Source: Faecalicatena fissicatena (GTDB taxonomy: Bacteria; Bacillota; Clostridia; Lachnospirales; Lachnospiraceae). Taken from it: a stretch of DNA of 64,000 bases. Made by a program: the position numbers and the translations under genes. The stretch covers positions 1 through 64,000 of the forward strand of contig LDAQ01000029.1 of NCBI GenBank assembly GCA_001028025.1, given 5' to 3'. This document shows positions 45,071 to 53,698 of the stretch, piece after piece. Positions within the stretch are counted from its first letter, which is position 1. Every line of letters starts with the position of its first letter. The notes under the pieces were generated by a model. It saw nothing but the letters and a program-made list of their open reading frames with translations. It was not told the DNA's origin and searched no databases.

Positions 45071-45363
45071 GCTGAGAAGCCGGGAAGCCTGACCCCTGCC
45101 GGGAGCATAGATGCCATTTTAAAAATCCGCTCCGTTTACGTAAGAGGCTCTAAAGGAACAAACATAGAAAATGGCGGGCCAGCGGCATGCAACCCGAAAT
45201 TCGATAATTTCGGGTCTTAGGCCGCTTCAGAATTTGCCGTGAGACGACAAATTCTGCTCGCCATTTTCTATGTTTGTTCCTTAAGAGCCTCTAACGTAAA
45301 CTCTAGGACTTTTAAAATGGCATCTATGCTCCCGACAGGGGTCAGGCTTCCCGGCTTCTCAGC
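45071..45363 (+). repeat. Long capped hairpin element, copy B
   Basis: Outer arms 45071-45098 and 45336-45363 pair perfectly (28 bp). Next, 45101-45124 pairs with 45310-45333 (24 bp), and an inner arm at about 45143-45176 pairs with 45260-45293 with one mismatch. The tip has two hairpins, one with CCCGAAATT / AATTTCGGG and one with CAGAATTTG / CAAATTCTG. It starts 36 nt after hxlB. Arm sequences differ from copies A and C but the layout is the same. Confidence 0.9.
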
Positions 45364-45447
45364 TTGGTACATCCGGCCGGTAGGAAATGTTCAGCTACGG
45401 GAGGGGCTCTGAGCCGTGGCAGCGTATTAATTTGCTTGGTGGAACGT
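45361..45447 (+). repeat. Flank repeat next to hairpin copy B
   Basis: This 87-bp stretch beginning AGCTTGGTACATCCGGCC is clearly similar to 57455-57540. Both contain GTTCAG pairing with CTGA(G/A)C around a GGGAGGG-containing loop, and both end with GGAACGT. Confidence 0.75.
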
Positions 45448-45738
45448 GATAAACCCGGTAATGACTAATAGAGTATATCAGCTATGTCCTGCAAATATGG
45501 AATGAATATGTATATTGTTGTATAAGGCTATCCCTTTATTTCGCGTCCTCATTCGTTCACAAGGCTAAAACTTGTTCCCTGAGATTTGGTTAGGTACTGG
45601 CTGAGGGATAAACAGTTAGATTTTATTAGTTTTGTATTCGGGCGGGGGATATTCAATTGTGGATAACTTCCGCCTGTGTTAAACTGAAAGTGTTAAAGTG
45701 TATTTGATGATGGGGTTAAGGGAAGTGGAGGGATAGAG
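45448..45738. other. Gap before the small membrane protein
   Basis: No gene is supported. A perfect DnaA-type 9-mer (TGTGGATAA, 45658-45666) occurs alone. Two direct repeats GTGTTAAA(C/G)TG lie at 45676-45686 and 45690-45700 and may be a regulator site. I found no convincing promoter. Confidence 0.35.
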
Positions 45739-46170
45739 ATGAAGACAGTGAAAGAATTTAGAGCAGTCATTTTGGTTTTATTCGTGTATGTTATATTTGG
45801 GTGTAATCTGTGGTTGGAGAAATATGCTCTGGGGCAGCTTGAGAGAACCTATGAGGCCAGGTACAGGTATATGGCTCTGGTTTCCATGGTGGTGTTCTGG
45901 CTGCTGGCCGCCGCGGTGATTGCCCTTCTGGGCGGGATTGCCAAGAAATACTTCATGTGGGTAGAAATTGTTTTGATTGATATACCGGCGGTGCTGATGC
46001 TGTTTGCACAGATTCTTTATTTTAAGGCACCTGTTCCGCTGCTTCCCTATGTGGTGGGGATGTATTCGGATAAGTTTATGGTTTTGGGCGCGGTTCTTGC
46101 CGGCTGTGAGGCGGTGCGGTATGTGCGGTTTTTTAGAAATGGGCGGAGTCCTTATAAACGGATTGTATAA
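45739..46170 (+). CDS. Small integral membrane protein of unknown function
   Basis: I do not recognise the family. The 143-residue product is very hydrophobic with four likely membrane segments: residues 8-27, 45-66, 70-93 and 103-125, with positively charged ends (RFFRNGRSPYKR) that put the C-terminus inside. Ribosome site GGAGGGATAGAG precedes the ATG. Downstream is an XRE regulator with its own membrane tail, but the 148-nt gap leaves co-transcription open. No enzyme motif is visible. Confidence 0.7.
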   Translation: MKTVKEFRAVILVLFVYVIFGCNLWLEKYALGQLERTYEARYRYMALVSMVVFWLLAAAVIALLGGIAKKYFMWVEIVLIDIPAVLMLFAQILYFKAPVPLLPYVVGMYSDKFMVLGAVLAGCEAVRYVRFFRNGRSPYKRIV

Positions 46171-46318
46171 AGAGCGCTTCTGAGATTTTTTCTGAGTAGT
46201 AAAATGCCTGGAAACTGGGCGATGCAACTCCGGGTTGCGGCGATGTAAATTCGATCTGGTAGCTCAAAATATACGGGGATGGTATATTAAAGGCAGAAAA
46301 GATAAGGAGGAGAAGCGT

Positions 46319-46867
46319 ATGACACTGGGCGAAAAGATACAGAAGCACAGGAAAGAGAAAAGCATGTCCCAGGAAGAGCTGGCGGCCCTGCTGGGCGTGT
46401 CCAGGCAGGCGGTTTCCAAATGGGAGCTGAATGATACCATACCCGATACGGAGAATGTGATACAGCTGGGGAAAATTCTGGAGGTATCTCTGGATTATCT
46501 TCTGAAACCGGAACGGGAGACGCCTGATGAGGGCGGGGACACTGTAACAGCCGGTAATGTTACGGCTGGGAGCTTTCAGGCTTATGATCCATCCGGCTCG
46601 GGGACCTGTGGAACCGGCGGGCAGACTAAAAACAGTATGTGCGGGAATGGTGACAGGGAAAATCCGGGAAGGCCGAAAAAAAGAAGATGGGGGCTCATTG
46701 GATGGGTGATATATCTGGTGGCTTTGATTATTTTTCTTGTGGTGATGCTGGAGAAGTCTTCTTTTGCGGTAGGGGTGATGTATGGAATTAATATTACGGT
46801 TCTGGCAGTATTTGTTTATATTGTCTGGCTTCTGATAAAAGCATTGAAGAAGTATATACAAAAGTAA
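46319..46867 (+). CDS. XRE-family regulator with membrane-anchored C-terminus
   Basis: Helix-turn-helix protein with SQEELAALLGVSRQAVSKWE near residues 16-35, followed by VIQLGKILEVSLDYLL, the common Firmicutes form. A low-complexity Gly/Thr/Ser linker runs from about 70 to 120, then two hydrophobic segments (near 127-147 and 152-172) end the 182-residue protein. So DNA binding appears tethered to the membrane. ATG at 46319 has AAGGAGG upstream; the longer frame from 46235 is rejected. Target genes are unknown; the neighbouring membrane protein or itself are candidates. Confidence 0.85.
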   Translation: MTLGEKIQKHRKEKSMSQEELAALLGVSRQAVSKWELNDTIPDTENVIQLGKILEVSLDYLLKPERETPDEGGDTVTAGNVTAGSFQAYDPSGSGTCGTGGQTKNSMCGNGDRENPGRPKKRRWGLIGWVIYLVALIIFLVVMLEKSSFAVGVMYGINITVLAVFVYIVWLLIKALKKYIQK

Positions 46868-46940
46868 AGAGAATAATTATAATAGAAGTGCCGGGGCAGT
46901 GATATTGCCGCCGGTACTTTGACTTGAGAGGAGTATTGGA

Positions 46941-47897
46941 ATGAAAAAAATTGTGATACCCAATACAGAACTGGAATTATCCCCCATGGGGATGGGGTGT
47001 GTGAATGCCGGTCTGAAGTGGGATGGGAAGGATGCAGATTACTTGTTTGATGCCTTTCTGGACATGGGCGGTAATCTCTTTGACACTGCGCGAGTGTATT
47101 CCGACTGGGTTTTGCCGGAATCAGGGCGCAGCGAGCGGGTTCTGGGGGACTGGCTGGAACGGAGCGGCAAGAGGAGCAGGATCGTGCTGATCACCAAGGG
47201 GGGACATCCTGATATGACCTGTCCCAAACCGGATCTTCATAAAAACCGGATGCAAAAGGAGGATATGCGGCAGGATGTAGATTTGTCTCTGCGGGCGCTG
47301 CGCACGGATTATATAGACCTGTATTTTTATCACCGGGATGATGAGTCCATACCGGTGGAAGAACTGATTGAGACGATGGAGACATTTGTAAAGGAAGGAA
47401 AGATCCGCTATTACTGCTGTTCGAACTGGAATACGGGCAGAATGCGCTCAGCAGACGAGTACTGCAGGAAACAGGGATACCGGGGGTTTGCGGCGAACCA
47501 GGCACTCTTCAATCTGGGTTCCCGATATATGAAGCCTCTGGAGGACGACACCATGCGGTATATCGATGAGGAGATGCAGAGGTATCATAAGGAGAATCCG
47601 GCGAATCTGGCTATGCCGTATATGGGGATCTGCGGTGGTTTCTTCCATAATTTTATAGAAAAAGGGGAAGATTCAGTGGCGGATTCCCCATACTATACAC
47701 CTGAAAATATCAGACTGGCTGGAAAAGTGAAAATGGCGATGGAAAAGTATCAGGCAACTGTGACACAGGCAGTTCTGGGATTCTATACATGCCAGGATTT
47801 TCAGTGTCTTCCGCTGTATGGTCCGCGCAATGCTGAGAATTTGAAGGAAGCAATGGACAGTTTTGAGATTCCTTTTGAAAAAGCAGATTTTAAATAA
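46941..47897 (+). CDS. Aldo/keto reductase
   Basis: NAD(P)H-dependent oxidoreductase of the AKR superfamily, 318 residues. Seen: MGMGCVNAG near the start, the catalytic Asp/Tyr in NLFDTARVYSD near residues 45-55, Lys in LITKGGHPD near 83-91, His in YFYHRDDESIPVEEL near 123-137, and YYCCSNWNTGRM near 154-165. The C-terminal half replaces the usual cofactor loop with a variant. Ribosome site GAGAGGAG. It lies 21 nt before an iron-dependent alcohol dehydrogenase, so the two probably form a carbonyl-detoxifying or sugar-reducing pair. Substrate unknown. Confidence 0.88.
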   Translation: MKKIVIPNTELELSPMGMGCVNAGLKWDGKDADYLFDAFLDMGGNLFDTARVYSDWVLPESGRSERVLGDWLERSGKRSRIVLITKGGHPDMTCPKPDLHKNRMQKEDMRQDVDLSLRALRTDYIDLYFYHRDDESIPVEELIETMETFVKEGKIRYYCCSNWNTGRMRSADEYCRKQGYRGFAANQALFNLGSRYMKPLEDDTMRYIDEEMQRYHKENPANLAMPYMGICGGFFHNFIEKGEDSVADSPYYTPENIRLAGKVKMAMEKYQATVTQAVLGFYTCQDFQCLPLYGPRNAENLKEAMDSFEIPFEKADFK

Positions 47898-47918
47898 GAA
47901 AGATGAAGGAGAGTTATT

Positions 47919-49094
47919 ATGGAGAATTTCACATTTTACAGCCCTACATATTTTGTGTTCGGCAGAGGTAAGGAAGAGGAAACAGGGCATTACGTAAAAC
48001 GTTTCGGCGGCAGTAAAGTTTTAATTCATTATGGCGGGGGGAGCGTAAAACGTTCCGGGCTGCTGGACAGAGTGAAAGCATCCCTGGAAGGGGAGGGGCT
48101 CGAATATGTAGAACTTGGGGGCGTGAAGCCAAACCCGAGAAGCGGACTGGTATACGAGGGCATTGAGCTGTGCAGGAATGAAGGCGTGGATTTTGTGCTT
48201 GCGGTAGGCGGAGGCAGCACGATTGACTCCTCAAAAGCCATTGCGGCAGGGGCAATCTATGACGGAGATTTCTGGGACTTCTATCAGGGGAAAGCAATAG
48301 ACAGGGCGCTTCCGGTGGGGACGATTCTGACGATTGCGGCAGCAGGCAGCGAAGGCTCACCGGATTCTGTGATCACGAAAGAAGAGGGCATGTTCAAGCG
48401 TGGTGCCACAGGTGAAGGAATCCGTCCGGCTTTTTCAATCCTCAATCCGGAACTGACCCAGACACTGCCCGCTTATCAGACAGCATGCGGTGCAACCGAT
48501 ATAATGGCACATGTATTTGAACGTTATTTTACAAATTCAAAAGACGTGGAGATTACAGACAGGCTCTGTGAGGCCGTCCTTCTTACTATGGTGAAAGAAG
48601 TACCCAGAGTGATTGCCGATCCCGATAATTATGAAGCACGGGCCAATATTATGTGGGCAGGTATGGTTGCTCATAATAATACCTGCGGTGTGGGAAGGGA
48701 ACAGGACTGGTCCAGCCACGATATCGAGCATGAGCTCAGCGCAGTGTATGACTGCGCCCATGGGGCAGGGCTTGCAGTAATATTCCCGGCGTGGATGAGG
48801 TATACTGTAGAGCATAATCCGATGAGATTTGCACAGATCGCAGTCAGGCTTTGGGGATGCCAGATGGATTTTGAAAATCCTCTGAACACGGCGCTTCAAG
48901 GGATTGAGGCCTTCAAGAGTTTCCTCGGTTCAATCGGCATGCCGGTATCCTTTGGGGAACTTGGAGCAAAAGAGGAAGATATCCCTGCCATGGCAGAAAA
49001 GAGCTGTTTTGGAGATGGAAGAAGCGGAACGCTTGGAAGTTTTGTTCAACTTGGGAAAGAAGATGTGGAAAACATATACCGGCTTGCTTTATAA
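47919..49094 (+). CDS. Iron-containing alcohol dehydrogenase (butanol dehydrogenase type)
   Basis: NAD(P)-dependent group III alcohol dehydrogenase. Seen: PTYFVFGRGKEEE near residues 8-20, LAVGGGSTIDSSKAIAAGA near 89-107 for nucleotide binding, and metal-binding residues in IMAHVFERYF near 191-200 and HDIEHELSAVYDCAHGAGLA near 267-286. Length 391 fits the BdhA/YqhD branch. It is the second gene of a pair with the aldo/keto reductase and ends with two stacked terminators. Likely reduces small aldehydes formed in fermentation or in the nearby sugar pathways; that link is inference. Confidence 0.92.
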   Translation: MENFTFYSPTYFVFGRGKEEETGHYVKRFGGSKVLIHYGGGSVKRSGLLDRVKASLEGEGLEYVELGGVKPNPRSGLVYEGIELCRNEGVDFVLAVGGGSTIDSSKAIAAGAIYDGDFWDFYQGKAIDRALPVGTILTIAAAGSEGSPDSVITKEEGMFKRGATGEGIRPAFSILNPELTQTLPAYQTACGATDIMAHVFERYFTNSKDVEITDRLCEAVLLTMVKEVPRVIADPDNYEARANIMWAGMVAHNNTCGVGREQDWSSHDIEHELSAVYDCAHGAGLAVIFPAWMRYTVEHNPMRFAQIAVRLWGCQMDFENPLNTALQGIEAFKSFLGSIGMPVSFGELGAKEEDIPAMAEKSCFGDGRSGTLGSFVQLGKEDVENIYRLAL

Positions 49095-49172
49095 TGTGGA
49101 AAACTGTGGCCGGACTGCGGGGCAGGGGATGCCTTCTCCGCAGATGTGAGTGGCATTAAGACATACAGAAAA

Positions 49173-49214
49173 GGGATGATATCCGGTTATAAGGATATCA
49201 TCCCTCATTTTTTA
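49173..49214 (+). terminator. Terminator after the alcohol dehydrogenase gene
   Basis: GGGATGATATCC (49173-49184) pairs perfectly with GGATATCATCCC (49193-49204), followed by TCATTTTTTATC. Confidence 0.85.
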
Positions 49215-49247
49215 TCTTATAGAAAGTCCGTCTATAAGATAAAAAAG
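49209..49247. terminator. Bidirectional terminator between convergent genes
   Basis: TTTTTTATCTTATAGA pairs perfectly (16 bp) with TCTATAAGATAAAAAA. It presents an A-tract before and a T-tract after the stem on the minus strand, fitting termination of the ROK gene; a further hairpin (GAGTTTCGC / GCGAAACTC) sits just after that gene's stop at 49312-49331. Confidence 0.8.
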
Positions 49248-49336
49248 CCCTCCCGGGGGGATGCGCACTGCGGCGTAAGAGGTAGATGTCGCGGTGCGAC
49301 CGCCGCAGGCGCGAGTTTCGCAAGCGAAACTCTATT

Positions 49337-50335
49337 TTAAAACATATGGTCAAATGCAATCTGGGTAAGCCCGGCAATATAAGATTCCATATAGTTCTCT
49401 TCATACCGGATCTGCGGAAGATGTTCCTGAGGAATCGCCTTCAGGCATTTTTCACGGATCGGGTCCAGCATATCCGGGGTGAGGATCTCGCCGGTAAAGA
49501 CAACGAGTGAGGGGTTCAATGTGGCGCAGTAGCATGCCAGCGCCATGGCAGCACAATCAATAATTGCCTGGTTACCCTGTTTTATCAGGTGGTGGATCTC
49601 GGTCTCGGAATAAGGAAGATATAAAACTTCACCGGCAAAGTTGGAATATCCGTGTACAATCTTTCCGTTCAGTATAATACCAGAACCAATGCTGATATCC
49701 GGAAAAAAGGAAATCATCACAAATCCGGATTCGGAATCCTGCTGCAGGCAGTTGTTTGCATAGGATCCGTATGCAATTGCATTCATATTATTTTCCAGAT
49801 AGATTGTTCTGTGAAAATCCTTCTCCAGCAGTTCTATCAGCTTACATCCATTTAATTCTTCGACTCCGCAGGAGTCAATCTTCCCATTATTATAATAGCC
49901 GGGGATGCCGATGCTGATTGTTTTGATCCGCGGCTCCTTTGTGATCAGTTCTTCTACCAGCGTATAGATTTCGGAATAGTAAATCTCTTTGTACTGCCGG
50001 GAATTTTCAAATATGATATTTCCCAGAAGGTCGACGACTGCGTAGTTGATATGCTTCTGCCCGTCTGTGACAGCGGGAAACAGGCAGCAGATATAAGAAT
50101 AATCTTTGTTAAACTTGTAGGACTTGGGTGGTCGCCCTACGGATGGTGTGCCGGTTTCGATAGGTATGATCTCCTGGCTTTCCGTTAATTCGTTCAAAAT
50201 GGTATTGCAGGTTGCTATACTCAATCCTGTAATCTGTGCAACAGAATGCTTTGTTCCGGATGGTACAGAACGCAAAACATTTTTGATCAGATTTACATTA
50301 TGTAATTTGACTTGATTAAAAGTAGTTATTTCCAA
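49337..50335 (-). CDS. ROK-family transcriptional repressor (XylR/NagC-like)
   Basis: Probable sugar-responsive repressor of the divergent dehydrogenase operon. Seen: an N-terminal winged helix-turn-helix (SVAQITGLSIATCNTILNEL near residues 32-51) and the linker SVGRPPKSYKFN near 66-77. A ROK domain follows but lacks the catalytic DxGxT start and the usual cysteine zinc cluster, so it is unlikely to be a kinase. Length 332. On the minus strand a promoter lies at 50387-50415. Half-sites TTATAAA(A)AC occur at its own promoter, at the large palindrome 50494-50526 and at the divergent promoter, a layout typical of autoregulated divergent repressors. Confidence 0.88.
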   Translation of the reverse strand: MEITTFNQVKLHNVNLIKNVLRSVPSGTKHSVAQITGLSIATCNTILNELTESQEIIPIETGTPSVGRPPKSYKFNKDYSYICCLFPAVTDGQKHINYAVVDLLGNIIFENSRQYKEIYYSEIYTLVEELITKEPRIKTISIGIPGYYNNGKIDSCGVEELNGCKLIELLEKDFHRTIYLENNMNAIAYGSYANNCLQQDSESGFVMISFFPDISIGSGIILNGKIVHGYSNFAGEVLYLPYSETEIHHLIKQGNQAIIDCAAMALACYCATLNPSLVVFTGEILTPDMLDPIREKCLKAIPQEHLPQIRYEENYMESYIAGLTQIAFDHMF

Positions 50336-50386
50336 AATGAATCTTCCTTTCCCTAGAGGTCCAATATTTAACTGGTTATAAAAACG

Positions 50387-50415
50387 ATTATATAATCTCA
50401 GAACATTATTTGCAA
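50387..50415 (-). promoter_or_regulatory. Promoter of the ROK repressor gene
   Basis: Read on the minus strand: TTGCAA, 17 nt, TATAAT. The -10 region overlaps a TTATAAAAACG half-site near 50377-50387. Confidence 0.75.
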
Positions 50416-50493
50416 GTGATATTTACTTGTTTTATTACTTTGTTTTAGGAAAATATCACAATTTTGCAAGTGCGTTTTTGTCTATAATGCTAA

Positions 50494-50526
50494 TTATTAT
50501 AAACGTTAGAAAAATGTTTATAATAA
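50494..50526. promoter_or_regulatory. Inverted-repeat operator of the ROK repressor
   Basis: TTATTATAAAC (50494-50504) and GTTTATAATAA (50516-50526) are perfectly complementary 11-bp arms with an 11-nt centre, just upstream of the dehydrogenase promoter. Confidence 0.8.
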
Positions 50527-50530
50527 TGTA

Positions 50531-50559
50531 TTGACATAATTAAATTCCGAACGTATTAT
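50531..50559 (+). promoter_or_regulatory. Promoter of the polyol/ketose operon
   Basis: TTGACA at 50531-50536, 17 nt, TATTAT at 50554-50559. A third TTATAAAAAC half-site overlaps the -10. Confidence 0.85.
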
Positions 50560-50600
50560 AAAAACAAGTTACAAAGAGCTGGAAGGAGAAAAGTAGAAAA

Positions 50601-51638
50601 ATGAAAAATGAAGCGGTATATCTTTTAGAAAACAGAAAAATGGAAATCCGTGAAACAGAAATGCCCGAATGCAGCCAGGGGTATGTAAAGGTTAAGGTTC
50701 AGTACTGTGGAGTATGTGGATCAGATGTACATCTTTACCAGTACGGTGAGCCGGCATGGCCGGATATCTATCCATACATACTGGGGCATGAATGCGCCGG
50801 AGAAGTCGTAGAGACCGGTGAAGGCGTTACAAAACTAAAGGTCGGAGATAAGGTGGCCTTAGAGCCGGGAATCACATGCGGCAAATGCGAGTGGTGTAAA
50901 AGCGGCAAATACAACCTTTGCCCGGACGTGAAGTTCCTGTCTGCGCCTCCCTATAATGGAGCGTTCCGCAAATATATTGTGCATCCGGAGGAATTATGCT
51001 TTAAACTCCCGGAACAGATGTCTGTTCTTGAAGGGGCGCTCGTTGAGCCGCTTGCAGTTGGAATGAATGCAGTTAAGAATTCTCAGATCACGGTTGGGGA
51101 TAAGGCTGTCATTCTAGGAGCAGGATGTATAGGACTTGTCACACTGCTTTCCCTGAAGTCCATGGGGGTAATGGATATCACGGTGGTGGATTTGTTTGAT
51201 ATCCGCCTGGACAAAGCCATGGAGCTTGGTGCGGCGAGGGTGATCAACGGGAAAGAGACAGATGTTATCGAAGAATATATGAAGATCACGGAGGGCCGCG
51301 GTGCAGATTTTGTGTATGAGACAGCAGGCAGCGCAGTGACAACGGGCCAGAGCGTTTCGTTAGTGAAGCGGGGCGGTACCATCATGATGATTGGAAATGT
51401 GGTGGGAGAGACGAAGTTCAATTTCCAGCTTCTTGTAGATAAAGAAGTGACCATTTTATCCAACTTCAGATACCGCAATATCTATCCGGTTGCCATTGAT
51501 GCAGTTGCATCGGGCACACTGCCGATTGATAAGATTATATCTACAATCTATGATTTTGAAGATACACAAAAGGCGTTTGAAGACTGTATTTCCAATAAGC
51601 AGTCTATGGTAAAAGCGGTTGTGAAAGTAGAGGAATAG
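50601..51638 (+). CDS. Zinc-dependent polyol/alcohol dehydrogenase (sorbitol dehydrogenase type)
   Basis: Medium-chain dehydrogenase that probably oxidises a polyol to a ketose with NAD+. Seen: catalytic zinc residues CGVCGSDVHLY near residues 37-47 and GHECAGEVV near 65-73, the structural-zinc cysteines CGKCEWCKSGKYNLC near 94-108, and the Rossmann motif ILGAGCIGL near 170-178. Length 345. First gene of the ROK-controlled operon, with GGAAGGAG upstream. Xylitol, sorbitol and galactitol are typical substrates; the sequence does not decide among them. Confidence 0.92.
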   Translation: MKNEAVYLLENRKMEIRETEMPECSQGYVKVKVQYCGVCGSDVHLYQYGEPAWPDIYPYILGHECAGEVVETGEGVTKLKVGDKVALEPGITCGKCEWCKSGKYNLCPDVKFLSAPPYNGAFRKYIVHPEELCFKLPEQMSVLEGALVEPLAVGMNAVKNSQITVGDKAVILGAGCIGLVTLLSLKSMGVMDITVVDLFDIRLDKAMELGAARVINGKETDVIEEYMKITEGRGADFVYETAGSAVTTGQSVSLVKRGGTIMMIGNVVGETKFNFQLLVDKEVTILSNFRYRNIYPVAIDAVASGTLPIDKIISTIYDFEDTQKAFEDCISNKQSMVKAVVKVEE

Positions 51639-51640
51639 CA

Positions 51641-52594
51641 ATGGGACAGAATTTTGAAGTAATTTGTGTTGGGATGGCAGTTGCGGATATTCTGGTAAAG
51701 GGAATGAACGGCATGCCTACGGAAGGCACCACCGGATTTGTGGACAGTATAGATATGAAGACCGGAGGAGATGCGGTAAATGAGGCCGTAACGCTTGCGG
51801 ATCTGGGACACCGGGCCGGGCTGCTGACGCTGGTGGGAGACGATGTCCAGGGAAGATTTATCATCGAAAACTGCCGGAAATGTAACGTGGATACGGAAGG
51901 AATCGCGGTCAGCAAAGCGTATCCTACCTCCACCAGCATTGTCCTCGTGGGCGGGAACGGAGAGCGGAGCTTTCTCTCAAGAAAAGGCGGGACGGCAGAT
52001 GAGTTTGCCCTGGCTGATGTTGCTCTCGAGAAAATTCAAAAAGGAGTAAAGGCGGTATCCATTGCCAGCCTGTTCTGCAGTGAGCAGCTGAACGATGCGG
52101 AGAATTACGCAATCTTAAGGAAGGCAAAGGAGGCCGGTGCATTTACGATCGCAGATCTGGTGCTGAACCGGAAAGAGTGTACGCTGGATGAGATTAAGGA
52201 TACTCTTTCCCTGCTTGATTATATTGTGCCGAGCAGAGATGAGGCGGAACATTTTACCGGGAAAAAAGATCTGGAGGATATTGCGGAGACATTTCACGGG
52301 TATGGCGTAAAAAATGTGATCATAAAGCTGGGGAATGACGGTGTCTATGCCCATACCGGACAGGAAACACTGCGGGTACCCACTTTTGCAGCGGAAGTTG
52401 TGGATACAACCGGAGCGGGGGACAACTTTATGGCAGGATTTATATCAGGCCTGATCCGGGGATGTAAGCTCATAGAGTGTCTGGAATTCGGGAGTGCCGT
52501 ATCTGCCATATCTATAGGCCATGTGGGGGCAACAGGGGCTATAAAAAGCAGGACACAGGTTCAAAATTTATTAAACAAACTGAAAAAGCAGTAA
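51641..52594 (+). CDS. PfkB-family sugar kinase
   Basis: Ribokinase-like kinase of 317 residues. Seen: VICVGMAVADILVKGMNGMP near residues 6-25, GGDAVNEAVTLADLG near 46-60, and the catalytic DTTGAGDNFMAGFISGLI near 249-266 with the base Asp. It starts 2 nt after the dehydrogenase stop. Given a dehydrogenase upstream and an aldolase downstream, it likely phosphorylates the ketose produced; whether at C1 or another carbon is not visible. Confidence 0.92.
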   Translation: MGQNFEVICVGMAVADILVKGMNGMPTEGTTGFVDSIDMKTGGDAVNEAVTLADLGHRAGLLTLVGDDVQGRFIIENCRKCNVDTEGIAVSKAYPTSTSIVLVGGNGERSFLSRKGGTADEFALADVALEKIQKGVKAVSIASLFCSEQLNDAENYAILRKAKEAGAFTIADLVLNRKECTLDEIKDTLSLLDYIVPSRDEAEHFTGKKDLEDIAETFHGYGVKNVIIKLGNDGVYAHTGQETLRVPTFAAEVVDTTGAGDNFMAGFISGLIRGCKLIECLEFGSAVSAISIGHVGATGAIKSRTQVQNLLNKLKKQ

Positions 52595-52624
52595 ACAGCT
52601 GCGGCGAATAATGGAGGAAGCAAG

Positions 52625-53695
52625 ATGAAAGCAGTAATTAAAAAAGACTATGGACCATATGAACTGGAGTATACAGAGATTCCAAAACCCGTGGTGGGAG
52701 AAAATGACGTGCTGATCAAGGTGAAAGCAGCGGCAATCTGCGGCTCAGATCTGGGGCTGTACTACGATACGGTGGAAGGGAAAACTGTGGATTATCCGAT
52801 CGTTATAGGCCACGAATTTGCCGGGGAGATCTGTGAGACAGGAAAAAATGTAACGAGATGGAAAAAGGGCGACAGAGTGGTATCAGACAATACCGGCTAT
52901 GTATGCGGTGAATGCTATGCCTGCGGAAGCGGAGAATATCTTTTCTGTTCCCACAGAAAAGGGATGGGGAATGATATGGACGGCGGATTCGCAGAATACG
53001 TAAAAATACCGGGACAGGTACTGCAGGCATTTCCGAACTGTCTCTACAGAATTCCGGACAATGCAGAGTTTGAAGATGCTGCCATGATGGATCCGTGCTG
53101 TAATGGATACAAAGCGGTGATCCAGGAAGGCGGTTTGCTGCCGGGGCAGAATGTGGTCGTTTTCGGAGCAGGAGCGCTTGGTTTGTTCAGTATGATTGCG
53201 GCGAAAAACGGTGGGGCAGGAAGAATCATTGCCGTTGGTATGTCAGAGGATGAAAAAGTCCGTTTTCCACTGGCCAAAAAGCTGGGTGCGACAGATGTGG
53301 TAGTTGCAGATAAAGAGAATGCAGTAGAGAGATGCCGCGAGATTGCAGGGGAAGAGGGTGTTGCTCTGATTATTGACTGTGCGGGTGCTCCGATTGTCCT
53401 GAAACAGGCGATTGACATTGTTAGAAACGGCGGAAAGATCGTAAAAATCGGATACAGCAAAAATCCGGTTGACTTTTCACTGGATGCTATGGCTCTGAAA
53501 GGCGTTTCATTAATCGGGCATATGGGTTATGACTCCACATCATGGAAAAACTGTCTCCGTTTACTGGAAAAAGGAGAGGTGGACATGAAAGCGCTGATTT
53601 CACACAGAATGCCGCTGTCCCAGTGGAAAGAAGGAATCGAACTTGTTAAAAATAAGGAAGCAACGAAAGTGATTTTATTACCAGAGGAGGAGTAG
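52625..53695 (+). CDS. Zinc-dependent dehydrogenase (galactitol-1-phosphate/threonine dehydrogenase-like)
   Basis: Second medium-chain dehydrogenase, 356 residues. Seen: CGSDLGLYY near residues 39-47, GHEFAGEIC near 62-70, four cysteines in CGECYACGSGEYLFC near 97-111, and the Rossmann motif VVFGAGALGLF near 178-188. It is only distantly related to the one at 50601, so the operon oxidises two different alcohols or a sugar alcohol and its phosphate. Ribosome site GGAGGAAGCAAG. The aldehyde dehydrogenase gene follows after 3 nt. Confidence 0.9.
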   Translation: MKAVIKKDYGPYELEYTEIPKPVVGENDVLIKVKAAAICGSDLGLYYDTVEGKTVDYPIVIGHEFAGEICETGKNVTRWKKGDRVVSDNTGYVCGECYACGSGEYLFCSHRKGMGNDMDGGFAEYVKIPGQVLQAFPNCLYRIPDNAEFEDAAMMDPCCNGYKAVIQEGGLLPGQNVVVFGAGALGLFSMIAAKNGGAGRIIAVGMSEDEKVRFPLAKKLGATDVVVADKENAVERCREIAGEEGVALIIDCAGAPIVLKQAIDIVRNGGKIVKIGYSKNPVDFSLDAMALKGVSLIGHMGYDSTSWKNCLRLLEKGEVDMKALISHRMPLSQWKEGIELVKNKEATKVILLPEEE

Positions 53696-53698
53696 AAG

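Noticed and set aside
45658..45666. Single perfect DnaA-type 9-mer
   Set aside because: One isolated 9-mer is expected by chance at this scale and there is no cluster or origin feature nearby.
46133..46861. 242-codon minus-strand frame opposite the XRE gene
   Set aside because: The plus strand encodes a clear helix-turn-helix protein with AAGGAGG; the antisense product shows no domain.
50494..50526. Possible transposon or attachment-site inverted repeat
   Set aside because: Its place between divergent promoters of a ROK repressor and its target fits an operator better, and no recombinase gene is present.
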